Origin: Dipteris shenzhenensis
Lineage: Eukaryota > Polypodiophyta > Polypodiopsida > Gleicheniales
Direction: 5' to 3' (one strand)
Assembly (NCBI GenBank): GCA_047967505.1
Contig: CM106540.1
Length of the DNA: 64,000 bases
Notes under the pieces: generated by a model
The model's input: only the letters and a program-made list of their open reading frames with translations
Databases searched by the model: none
Told to the model about the DNA's origin: nothing
Part shown: piece after piece, positions 1-10,200 of the stretch
How positions within the stretch are numbered: the first letter of the stretch is position 1
How the letters are laid out: each line of letters starts with the position of its first letter
Translations under genes and position numbers: made by a program

Positions 1-480
1 TATTTTTCCTTGACGTTTTTCCTTCCCAAATCAAAAGTTCACTTTGTGGCTCTATCATATTCACATACAAATATTGTTTTTTCAATCTATACTTTTGCAC
101 CAACATGCAAGAATTTGAAATAATCCTATATTAGAAATTCTAGCTATATCTAAGTTATTTGTTAATTTAATTATTTTTAATATTTTTCCTTGATGTTTTT
201 CGTTGATGTGATAAATTTATAAATCCATGAAAGGAGACTTAAATATTTCATGAAAATAACATGGTCACTCGGCAATATGCACAAAATTTAACAAAACTTT
301 TAATAAATAGAAAGAAGACATGATGCCATAAGACCAAAGAGGGATAATAGCAATTGTAGCTTTATGTATATGATTACATTGAGAGACGTTGCTCTTAGCT
401 AGAGTCTTTATATCCAAAATGATATAGATTGAACATATGTTTACAATTTAAATTGTTGCTCTTAAAGAGCCTCAATTCGT
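1..480. other. AT-rich non-coding stretch with a short direct repeat
   Basis: No gene is visible. The opening TATTTTTCCTTGACGTTTTT recurs with small changes at 181-200, so there is a 180-bp spaced direct repeat. The rest is plain AT-rich sequence. Confidence 0.4.
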
Positions 481-489
481 CCATCTGCA

Positions 490-880
490 TAGTTTGACAC
501 CCCATTGTCTTATTGCTCAATGTCATGACAGTCCCTTGCCAGTTGCCATCTGCATAATTTGACCTAGGCTTGTCTTGCCAAGCCTTGCCCCTTGGGTGCA
601 TTGACTCCCTATTATCTTATTGCTCAATGCGATAGTCCCTTGCCAGGTGCCATCTGCATTAACTCCCTGTTGTCTTGCCAAGCCTTGACCCTTGGGTGAC
701 ATCCAGTGCAAAATACAGGTGCCATCTGCATTAACTCCCACAAGTTATCTTGTCAAGCCTTGCCCCTTGGGTGCATTGACTCTCCATTGTCTTATTGCTC
801 AATGTGATAGTCCCTTGCCAGGTGCCATCTGCATTAACTCCCTATTGTCTTGGCATCCAGTGCATATTTTGACTCTCATT
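490..880. repeat. Tandem repeat, about 175-bp spacing, with nested shorter units
   Basis: Blocks such as GCCCCTTGGGTGCATTGACT (near 588 and 763) and TCCCTTGCCAGGTGCCATCT (near 632 and 810) recur at about 175-180 bp. The shorter phrase GTGCCATCTGCATTAACTCCC occurs several times with insertions and deletions between copies. The block sits just past the 3' end of the minus-strand DUF7869-like gene. Short ORFs here on both strands are by-products of the repeat. Confidence 0.7.
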
Positions 881-980
881 TGACATACGAGGTGATGACT
901 CTGATTATAATTGTCTTGGATTGGCTCCTTGCCTAGTACCCAAATAAAATCCTGCAATGGACTTCAATACAAAGCTTTAA

Positions 981-2337
981 TCATGGACATTCTTCATTTG
1001 CGCTGTCTCCTTCTACTTCCTCCATGGCGAGCATCCTTAAAAATTCGTGTATACGCAAAATAGTTTGCTGTGGTATTTTTATTTTTCCTTCTACCTCATA
1101 TCCCATGTGCTTCCTTGATTTCTTTGCCCTTGAATGCCAAGACACTATGATTGTCTCCGTCGAAACTTGAGAGACCGCTTCATCATTTGGGACCCACTCC
1201 TTCATTATACAATTAGTATATAATGTGTTGTTATCCATATTCTCCTTCCTGCCCTTTGGCTCATACCATACCGCTGTAAATGTTGTAGCTCTCCCTTGGT
1301 CATCTCTTTGCACATCAACTACTTTTGCAACCCAAAACTTCACATTCTCATATTCATCATCCGATGGCCGAACCACAACAAAACAATCGACCTCTATATC
1401 TACTTGTGGCATAAACTCTCTCTTCTTCGGTCCACAATATGGACGTGGGAGTAATGATACAAATTCATTTTCAAAGACTGGAGCTGGGCGCAAATCGTTA
1501 TGAACATTTGGCCAAAACATATTGCATTCTTCCTTGACATCCTTTGAGCCTCGCATTCTCTCAAGGTCCTTTATTAAATTTTGTGTCTTGTTAATTACAG
1601 TGGTAGTGTGTTCTCTCCAAGTAGGCTTCGAATTAGGATATCTCCGGAGCATTTCCTCTTTGTATGTAATAAATGCTTTTAATCCATCTATTTCACAATT
1701 AGACCTCTCATTAAATTCTTGTATAGGAGCCCATGTTGGATACCTTTCCTTGCTGGGAATTGAAGTTAAGAGACTGTAAGGTTCTTCAGGTTCCCATTTT
1801 GTATCATGAGAATACTGTTGCCATTGCATTACGGGTTTTTCATCTTTAAAAAAAAAACGAAAGTAGTGTGGATTGGTATGACCTGTTAATGCATCACCAC
1901 CCGTTTGTATGAAAGGTAGAATGAAGCTCTTCCAATCATACATTCTTTCGAGCCTCTCACATACTGTACTTTCCTTACGACCACCAACTTGACTGCTACA
2001 TCTTCTTACCAAGTCATCTATTGTCTCCACATCCTTGCATTGAAGCTCCCTTGAGACTGTGCTAAAAACCTGATCGATATCCTCATGTGTATGCCCAACA
2101 TACAAAAATCCACATTCGACCTCATTGAAGATTCGATGAGCAACTAGCATGGAGCAGAATGCAAACATGAGTACATTATTATTTTCTTGCCAGTAATTAT
2201 CAGCTTGTATTCTCAAAGTCGGTGGCAGGTGACCTTTTTCTGCATGTACATTGCAAATTGCCTTCATAATAGATGTTACAACTTGATTGCTATCATGTAG
2301 ATGCAAGGAATCAATCCATATATCTGCAAAGAACTTA
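981..2337 (-). pseudogene. DUF7869-like protein, C-terminal part (gene split by a retrotransposon)
   Basis: This is the 3' part of the large minus-strand gene whose 5' part lies at 4998-7130. Visible motifs are ADNYWQENNN, then FLYVGHTHEDIDQVFS about 45 residues later, the signature I associate with the DUF7869 domain, an RNase H-like, transposase-derived domain of unknown role. The C-terminal 200 residues carry a further domain with CFVVVRPSDD and KFWVAKVVDV, resembling a small beta-barrel. It reads open to the TGA at 981-983. Taking out the retrotransposon and one 5-bp target copy puts both parts in one frame (3495 bp, 1164 residues plus stop), so the gene was open until the insertion. The ORF start inside the LTR (MSTLCF...) is an artefact. 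The family call is from memory; that the two parts belong together is shown by the sequence. Confidence 0.72.
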
Positions 2338-2342
2338 ATTCC
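2338..2342. other. Target-site duplication ATTCC, left copy
   Basis: ATTCC directly precedes the TG of the left LTR and is repeated at 4993-4997 directly after the CA of the right LTR. Five bases is usual for Ty1/copia integration. Confidence 0.93.
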
Positions 2343-2639
2343 TGTTGGAAAGCTGAAAGGAAAGCAAAGAGTGGACACAAACTCAGAATACTTGCATTAC
2401 TTGGTTGTAGAATGAAGAAGAGTGAGGTCCTTAAGTAGGCACCTCATACATGCTCACTGACATCACTGATGACCTCAGAGCTCCACAATCATCTCCTCAA
2501 TCTGCTCCTAGATTCTCTCAATCATCCTATGTGGCTCTCCACCACCTAACTGTGCTTGTGGGCACCTAACTGCGCCTCTAGCACTCACACATAGAAACAT
2601 AAGGTGTGCCTGAGGCATACACCTTGAGATATCCCAACA
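2343..2639 (-). repeat. 3' LTR of the gag-only copia element
   Basis: 297 bp, starting TGTTGGAAAGCTG and ending ATATCCCAACA on the plus strand. It differs from the other LTR at three bases: near 2354 (G/A), near 2378 (C/A) and near 2573 (C/T). Confidence 0.93.
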
Positions 2640-2650
2640 AACCCCCCCTC
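2640..2650 (-). other. Polypurine tract of the gag-only element
   Basis: On the minus strand GAGGGGGGGTT directly precedes the 3' LTR, the expected position for plus-strand DNA priming. It fixes the element's orientation. Confidence 0.85.
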
Positions 2651-3043
2651 AAGGAAATGCCTCAGGCTATGTCGAGGATACATCTAGTCTCATAGTTTCT
2701 CATGCCATCTCATGGTGGTCAAGGATAAATCTATGGCTAGGTTCTCATGCTAGCAAGGGTTTCCTTGGGTGTAAGGTAAACAAAGAGGGATACAGAAAGA
2801 CCTTCCAATGGTTATCTCCCCTGCATGTACATGCACACAATGTCTGCAGGAGGTACCATGGAATAAAACATACACATGGCCTACATCATAAGGTGACCAG
2901 AGGTGTTTACAAAACACACAAAACACAATAGTTTATTTTCATTCATTTTGGAGGACTATCCAGGCTGAGTACCTTGACATAAAAAGAGAGATCTGGAGCA
3001 TACATAGAGATGTGTTTAAAATGCATAATCTTCAAAGGATGCC

Positions 3044-3838
3044 TCATCTTGTGGTAACTGTAAGTAGATTTGCATTTTCTGTCTTTGCTTTGGCTCTGCA
3101 AAACTTCTCATTATGGTTGTTCTTGCCACAGTGCTTGCATGGATTAACTTTGAAACAGTCCTTTGAAAGGTGATTTGTCTTTCCACAGTGATTGCAAGGA
3201 GTATACTTGCCCTTCTGGACTTTTACAGCATAAGCAGTGTCATTGCCTTTCCTGAGCTCCATATGCCTTTCTTCTTCTTGGAGAGCAGAGATAATGCCTT
3301 CAAGGTTAGGATTGGGAAGATTCTTCAAAGTGCTAACAATGTGATCAAATCCTTCAGGCATACTCTTGAGTAACACTGCCATAGCATCATCAGGAGTGAT
3401 AGGAGAGTTGATAGAAGCTAATTGAGTCATAAGACTCCGCATATAGTTGACATGAGCTGCTAAAGTAGTACCACTTGCCATCTTTAATTCAAAGAAAGAG
3501 ATTTTAAGTGATAGTTTAGAGATGTGAGAGCTTGCACCAAAAATCATGTCTAGCTTCTGCCAAGCTTCTGAAGGAGACTCTAAGTCAGAGATATGGTGTA
3601 TATAATCATCACCTAGAGCAAGAGCAATTATACCATATGCTTTTTCTTCTCTAGCTGGATCCCTTGCCAGTCGTGTCGGTGTTGAGGATTCTCCAGCATT
3701 GGAGGCTGTAGAAGAAGCGGTAGGAGTAGGTTTGACAAGTCCCCATAAGTTCTCCCTCATCAATGCAAATTTCACCTTCATTTGCCATGTATGGAAGCCC
3801 TTTCCATTGAACTTCTCAAGATTAAATATGGTAGCCAT
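3044..3838 (-). CDS. Copia gag-like protein with two CCHC zinc knuckles
   Basis: Structural capsid/nucleocapsid-type protein of the non-autonomous element, expected to bind element RNA and form particles. I chose the ATG at 3838 (MATIFNLEKFNGKGF, 264 residues) because it begins the conserved gag opening; the open frame extends 40 more codons upstream to 3958 without clear conservation. The N-terminal part has the copia gag pattern FNGKGFHTWQMKVKFALMRE and later AYGIIALALGD. Near the C-terminus are two C-x2-C-x4-H-x4-C knuckles, CNHCGKTNHLSKDC and CKHCGKNNHNEKFC. The protein stops shortly after the second knuckle with no protease. No internal stop or shift is seen, consistent with a recent copy. 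Confidence 0.9.
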   Translation of the reverse strand: MATIFNLEKFNGKGFHTWQMKVKFALMRENLWGLVKPTPTASSTASNAGESSTPTRLARDPAREEKAYGIIALALGDDYIHHISDLESPSEAWQKLDMIFGASSHISKLSLKISFFELKMASGTTLAAHVNYMRSLMTQLASINSPITPDDAMAVLLKSMPEGFDHIVSTLKNLPNPNLEGIISALQEEERHMELRKGNDTAYAVKVQKGKYTPCNHCGKTNHLSKDCFKVNPCKHCGKNNHNEKFCRAKAKTENANLLTVTTR

Positions 3839-4139
3839 GAGAGGGTCTAACCCAGATATTGGGCAGTGTCTATCTCTCTTACAAGGCAAAAATAACTGAA
3901 AGACTTCCAAAATATGAGCACTTGATGTAGCAAAGAGTAGTGACCAGATTTCAAACAATGATGCTTCTTCTTACATGCTTCATAGAAGTGGGTAAAATAA
4001 ACACTTTCCAATCAAAACCAGATCTAGCAAGTGAAAACAAAACTGAAACAACACTTGTACTGAAGTTATTGAAAACTTCAAAAGACCAGAAATGCTAGAG
4101 TAGCATTTTATGTAGCATCATCTTCAAAAGCTTGTCAAA

Positions 4140-4683
4140 AACTGTCAAAACTAGAGAGTTGAACTTGGAGGGCATATAGCTCACTCTTCAAAGCAAAAGA
4201 AAGGGGGTTTTCTAAGGAAAAAGAAAGCTGGTATACCACAGTAGATCCTCTGGGAAGAAGAGGTGAAAAAACGCGTCAGGTCGCCTTCTCTTCCTTCAAC
4301 AAAGTCAACTGGTTTTTCTTTGTTTTCTCCTTCAATATGCAGCCATTGCTGCTCAGATTTCAGCACAAGGTAGCCCAAGGTATGGAGAAGCTTGTCCTGA
4401 AAGGAATTAGAGAAAGAAGGAGCAGGCGTAGAGAAAACGTAGCAAGAAAAATCGATGAAAATCGTACAATGGCGACCAGCAGAGGTGGAGATACTTCAAT
4501 TCCTTGTAGCCAGAAATTTGCCCCAACAAGGTGGATCTCCAGCTGGAAGGGCGTGGGAAATGGTTGAGAACCGAAGGAGAACAGGCTTAAGCAAATTTTG
4601 GGAAGAAGAGGGAGAGTTGGTGAAGAAGAAGAAGAGGAAGAAGATGATGATGTGGCAGAAATGGGCTCAAGGAGGATCAAATG
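4140..4683 (-). other. Untranslated leader of the gag-only element
   Basis: Sequence between the PBS and the gag start. The ORFs on both strands here (for example a Ser-rich one at 4360-4731 running into the LTR) show no family motif. They are best read as by-products of a purine-rich leader. Confidence 0.5.
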
Positions 4684-4695
4684 GCTCTGATACCA
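4684..4695 (-). other. Primer-binding site, initiator tRNA-Met type
   Basis: Directly after the 5' LTR on the minus strand is TGGTATCAGAGC, the standard plant copia site complementary to the 3' end of initiator tRNA-Met. Confidence 0.93.
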
Positions 4696-4992
4696 TGTTG
4701 GAAAGCTAAAAGGAAAGCAAAGAGTGGACAAAAACTCAGAATACTTGCATTACTTGGTTGTAGAATGAAGAAGAGTGAGGTCCTTAAGTAGGCACCTCAT
4801 ACATGCTCACTGACATCACTGATGACCTCAGAGCTCCACAATCATCTCCTCAATCTGCTCCTAGATTCTCTCAATCATCCTATGTGGCTCTCCACCACCT
4901 AACTGTGCTTGTGGGCACCTAACTGTGCCTCTAGCACTCACACATAGAAACATAAGGTGTGCCTGAGGCATACACCTTGAGATATCCCAACA
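4696..4992 (-). repeat. 5' LTR of the gag-only copia element
   Basis: 297 bp, about 99% identical by eye to the 2343-2639 copy, followed by the second ATTCC at 4993-4997. Confidence 0.93.
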
Positions 4993-4997
4993 ATTCC

Positions 4998-7130
4998 ATG
5001 CACTAACACTCCACATAGATGTGTCTTTAGAAAGTGCTTTCCTTGTAATTTAGGTGGAGTGGCAACAAAACGAGGCAATGTTGTTGTATTCTGATCCATG
5101 CCATCTACAATAAGGCACATGTAGTCATCAGGATGCGAAATAGCTTGCTCCTTCCAAAATGCATATTTTTGTCTGGAATGTCGAATAAGGTCATGATGAG
5201 ATTTTTGGTTTTTTTTGTATAATTCCCTTTGATTTGGACATGTTGCACTCTCAATCGCTCGCTTTAAATCATCACAGACATTGCACTTTGACATTTTTTG
5301 CCTCCTTGGGATTTTAACATATCCAAAGTTCTTCTTCCAAAGAGTATACAAAGTATGAGAAGAAGCTACGGCATCCCCTCTTTGCCTTTGCTTTTCTACA
5401 ATAGAGTTAAATACTTCGAGCTTTGTCAAGCCCATTGGAAGGTGCATTTCAGTGATCGCGTCACCGTTAGGGAGTTTGGTAGATATATGGGGTTGAGGCA
5501 AAGCATTTTCATGTATGAAGTCTTGCAAAATTGATGCTGCCCTGACAGTTGAGATTCTTGATTTGGACCTTCCTCTATCACCGTGAATGTTAAATTTGTT
5601 GCCGCCCTTTGCCTTGGTGACTAAATCCCAATATGTACCATGGGATAATCCAGTAATATTGCGATATGCCTTATTGCAAATCCTTTTTCCATTTACGAGA
5701 GGTTTTACCTTTTGTCTTGAACTTAGCCTTTTATTGCCATTCTGAAGAAAGCAAGAGAGACTTGTGAAAAGGTATTCATTTCTTTCGCTTCCCCTTCTTT
5801 GCCACACGTGTCCTCTACATTCCCTGATGTCTGCAAGATCAATGAAGCGCATACATCTTCGCTTGCAACATAGATATCCCAATGCATTTAACATGTTCTC
5901 CTCCTTCATTACTCTCTTCCTCTTTGGTTGCTTTTGTGGATCTGCCTGGATTCTCTTTCTCTTCATGCATATGTATGACCGTTTTCGTTGCTCGTGCACA
6001 TTGTTATCTGTATTTATGCACTTCCTCTCCTCACATTTGTTTGTAACCAAGCATCCATGATTGGTTGTTGCATCCTTGTTCATATCACAATCAAAGTTAA
6101 ATACTGAATAATCCTCTGTTGATCTCATCCTCGTTTTTAACATACTCTTAGGACCATTCAATGAATTCAATATTCTACGAGAGTATTGAGAACCTTGAAA
6201 CTCTTCCACTCCTGAGAGAACATCACTCATTGGGACATCTTGCATGGCTTTCACAAATCCACAACCTTGATTGACACCAGGTTTGTTAATATGCATGAAC
6301 TCATCCACACTTGACAAGACATCGCTATTGAAACCTTTGCCCTTCTCACTGTGCAAGAATTCATCCACCCCAGATAAGGCTTCGCTTCTAAAATCATTTT
6401 GTTTCTTGGAACCAATGAACTCATCCACTCCAGATAAGATGTCAATTCTATAATTGAGTATATTGAAATCATCCACATTTAAAGTGATAGAGCCTGGCAC
6501 ATGGGCACGCTTTTTAGGTCCTTTGATATTGTAGTATACGTTGTCTTTATCATTGAAAACCACGTGCCTCTTTCTCATGTTTAAAAATTGCATGCTCCAT
6601 CTCATATTCTTGCCTACCTCATAGTAGGGATCACATAAGGATGTTATGTTATCAACCATACCATCATTAGTGACTTTTAGAATCCTCATCTGCGCAAATG
6701 ACCATTGCTCCACTTGTTCAAATCCCAATACTTCACCTTCTGCTACAATCTTATTTGCAAATGATCTCATTTGTAAAATGTCCCCTATAGTAAAATCCAA
6801 GGTGGTGCACTTTGTATTCTTGATAATGTCTGTTGCATAAGTCTCATCTTTGTCCCATGCTATAAATGATTTGTTGGATGTATTGTAGGGCATAACATCT
6901 CCAAGTGTTTCCATATCTCCACATTTATACTTTAGCTCAACATGTGCGCTAAGAATCTTTGATACAGTAACTGCCACCTTATCTTCGCCAAGTCTTCGAA
7001 AGTGGCAAAGTGAATTGGGATCACTATCATGGATTGTAGCAAATGCAACTACTTCTCTTTTGCTACATAAAATCACATCCATCCCTGGAACAAAATCTAT
7101 AGCCATCTCGTTTGTGAGAGTCCTTCGCAA
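4998..7130 (-). pseudogene. DUF7869-like protein, N-terminal part (split gene)
   Basis: The 5' part of the minus-strand gene, about 711 codons open without a stop. Order seen: an N-terminal domain with GMDVILCSKREVVAFATIHD; a middle region with four spaced copies of an LSGVDEF motif; a basic stretch (KRKRIQADPQKQPKRKRV) that looks like a nuclear signal; a cysteine cluster (CCKRRCMRFIDLADIREC); and a region with KMSKCNVCDDLKRAIE then CLIVDGMDQNTTTLPR, probably the first acidic residue of an RNase H-like core. It then enters HLCGVLVHG, where the retrotransposon cuts in. A decayed paralogue lies at 37060-38703. Similarity between the copies continues upstream of the ATG through GCAACAATTACATAAATATT, and TTGTTGCCACTGCAG just before the ATG looks like a splice acceptor, so a further 5' exon may exist. 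Function unknown; probably transposon-derived. Confidence 0.72.
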
Positions 7131-7229
7131 GCAAGCTGCTGCAGTGGCAACAATTACATAAATATTAGTCTCTTTTTAATAATCTACTTATTTATTATAA
7201 TTTTTAATTAGTACTTAATTTATTAGTGG

Positions 7230-10200
7230 GAGAAGTTATCCGATCAAGTACTCATCAGATGGACATGCCAAGTTATCCTTTGCATGGTCAATCAAGCATT
7301 AAATACTATTTTTGCTCTAGTGTCATGCACATCCGTAAAAAAACATGAGCCTACTAGGTACGTTATCCAATCAAGCACTAATGGGATGCGGGTGCCACTT
7401 TGCATGTAAGTCAATTCCACCTAGTTGAGGTTTACAAAAAGTGTTGTGCCCATCGGATATGCTTTGCATGGTCCATCGAGCATTAAATACTATTTTTGCT
7501 CCTGTCATGCACATTCGTAAAAAAAACACGCTGCTAGGTGTGTTATCCGATCAAGTACTTATGCGATGGGAATGCCACTTTGCATGTAAGTCAATTCCAC
7601 CTAGTTGAAGGTGTGTGCAAAGTATTGTTCCCATCCAATATGCTTTGCATTGTCGATCAAGCATAACACACTGTTTCTGCCTTACTGTCATGCACAACCA
7701 TATAAAAACACGGCCATAGGTGTGTTATTCAAATAAGTACTTATCAGATGGGGGCTCCACTTTGCACGCAAGTCCGTTTTAACTATGTTGAGGTGCGTGC
7801 AAAGTATTGTCACCATCGGATATGATTTGCATGGTCAATCACGCATTATACACCATTTTTTCCCTAATGATATGCACATTCGCACAAAAACACGCCATTA
7901 GGTGTGTTATCTGACCAAGTACTTATCGGATGGGTGTGCCTCATTGAGAACATTTCAATACCACCTAGGTTGAGGCATACAAAAAGTTTTGTGCCCATTG
8001 GATATCCTTTGCATGGTCAATCGAGCATTAAATACTATTTTTACTCTAGTGTCATGCACATCCGTCAAAAAACACGCTGCTAGGTATGTTATATGATCAA
8101 GCACTTATGGGATGGGCGTGCCACTTTGCATGTAAGTTGATTCTCCCTAGTTGAAGTTGTGTGCAAAGTATTGTGCCCATCGGATATGCTTTGCATTGTC
8201 GATCAAGCATAAAACACCATTTTTGTCTTAGTGTCGTCAAAAAACGCAGTCCTAGATGTGTTATTCAAACTAGTACTTATCGGATGGGGGCTCCAGTTTG
8301 TACGCAAGTCTGTTTCAACTAGGTTGAGGTGTGTGCAAAGTATTGTCACCATCGGATATGATTTGCATGGTCGATCACGCATTATACACCGTTTTTTCCC
8401 TAGTGGTATGCACATCCGCAAAAAAACATGCCCTTAGGTATGTTATCTGACCAAGTACTTATCGGATGGGTGTACCTCTTTGACAACATTTTAATACCAC
8501 CTAGGTTGAGGTATAAGAAAAGTATTATGCCCATCAGATATGCTTTGCATGGTCGACCGAGCATTAAATACCATTTTTGCCTTAGTGCCATGCACATTCG
8601 TAAAAAAACACGCTGCTAGGTGTGTTATCCGATCAAGAACTTATGCGATGGGAATGCCACTTTGCATGTAAGTCAATTAAACCTAGTTGAAGGTGTGTGC
8701 AAAGTATCGTGCCCATCCGATATGCTTTGCATGGTTGATCGAGCATTAAATACCATTTTTGCCTTAGTGCCATGCACATCCGTAAAAAAACACGCTGCTA
8801 GGTGTGTTATCTGATCAAGCACTTATGCGATGGGCGTGCCACTTTGCATGTAAGTCAATTACACCTATTTGAAGGTGTGTGCAAATTATTGTGTTCATTG
8901 GATATGCTTTGCATTGTCGATCAAGCATAATACACCGTTTCTGCCTTAGTGTCATGCACAACCATATAAAAACACGGCCATAGGTGTGTTATTCAAATAA
9001 GTACTTATCAGATGGGGGATCCACTTTGCACGCAAGTTTGTTTCAACTACGTTGAGATGCATGCAACGTATTGTCACCATCGGATATGATTTGCATGGTC
9101 GATCACGCATTATACACCATTTTTTTCCTAATGATATGCACATCATTAAAAAAACACGCCATTAGGTGTGTTATTTGACCAAGTACTTATCGGATGGGTG
9201 TGCCTCATTGAGAACATTTCAATACCACCTAGGTTGAGGTGTACAAAAAGTTTTGTGCCCATCGGATATCATTTGCATGGTCGATCGAGCATTAAATACT
9301 TTTTTTACTCTAGTGTCATGCACATCCGTCAAAAAACACACTGCTAGGTATGTTATCCGATCAAGCACTTATGGGATGGGCGTGCCACTTTGCATGTAAG
9401 TCTATTCCACAAGGTTGAAGGTGTGTGCAAAGTATTGTGCCCATCGGATATGCTTTGCATGGTCGATCGAGTATTAAATACCATTTTTGCCTTAGTGCCA
9501 TGCACATCCGTAAAAAAACACACTGCTAGGTGTGTTATCTAAACAAGCACTTATGCGATGGGCGTGCCACTTTTCATGTAAGTCAATTACACCTAGTTGA
9601 AGGTGTGTGCAAAGTATTGTGCCCATCAGATATGCTTTGCATTGTCGATCAAGCATAACACACCGTTTTTGCCTTAGTGTCATGCACAACCATATAAAAA
9701 CACAGCCATAGGTGTGTTATTCAAATAAGTACTTATCAGATGGGGGCTCCACTTTGCACGCAAGTCCGTTTTAACTACATTGAGGTGCGTGCAAATTATT
9801 GTCACCATCGGATATGATTTGCATGGTCGATCACTTATACACCATTTTTTTCCTAATGATATGCACATCCGCAAAAAAACACGCCATTAGGTGTGTTATC
9901 TGACCAAGTACTTATCGAATGGGTGTGCCTCATTGAGAACATTTCAATACCACCTAGGTTAAGGTGTACGAAAAGTTTTGTGCCCATCGAATATGCTTTG
10001 CATGGTCGATCGAGCATTAAATACTATTTTTGCTCTAGTGTCATGCACATGCGTCAAAAAACACGCTGCCTTGTCGATCAAGCATAACACACCGTTTCTG
10101 CATTAGTGTCATGCACAACCATATAAAAACACGGCCATAGGTGTGTTATTCAAATAAGTACTTATCATATGGGGGCTCCACTTTGCACGCAAGTCTGTTT

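Larger units (their letters stand above)
2343..4992 (-). mobile_element. Non-autonomous Ty1/copia retrotransposon encoding only gag (TR-GAG type)
   Basis: A complete 2650-bp element on the minus strand. LTRs of 297 bp lie at 2343-2639 and 4696-4992, both with TG...CA ends, flanked by the ATTCC duplication. The primer-binding site abuts the 5' LTR and the polypurine tract abuts the 3' LTR. The 2056-bp interior holds a single gag-like ORF with two zinc knuckles and no protease, integrase or reverse transcriptase. This is the layout described for terminal-repeat retrotransposons with a GAG domain, which depend on enzymes of other copia elements. The two LTRs differ at three positions by eye (about 1%), so insertion is young. 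It interrupts a coding exon of the DUF7869-like gene. Confidence 0.92.

Noticed and set aside
4360-4731. 123-residue Ser/Leu-rich protein in the retrotransposon leader
   Set aside because: It runs through the PBS into the LTR and has no motif; likely a leader by-product.
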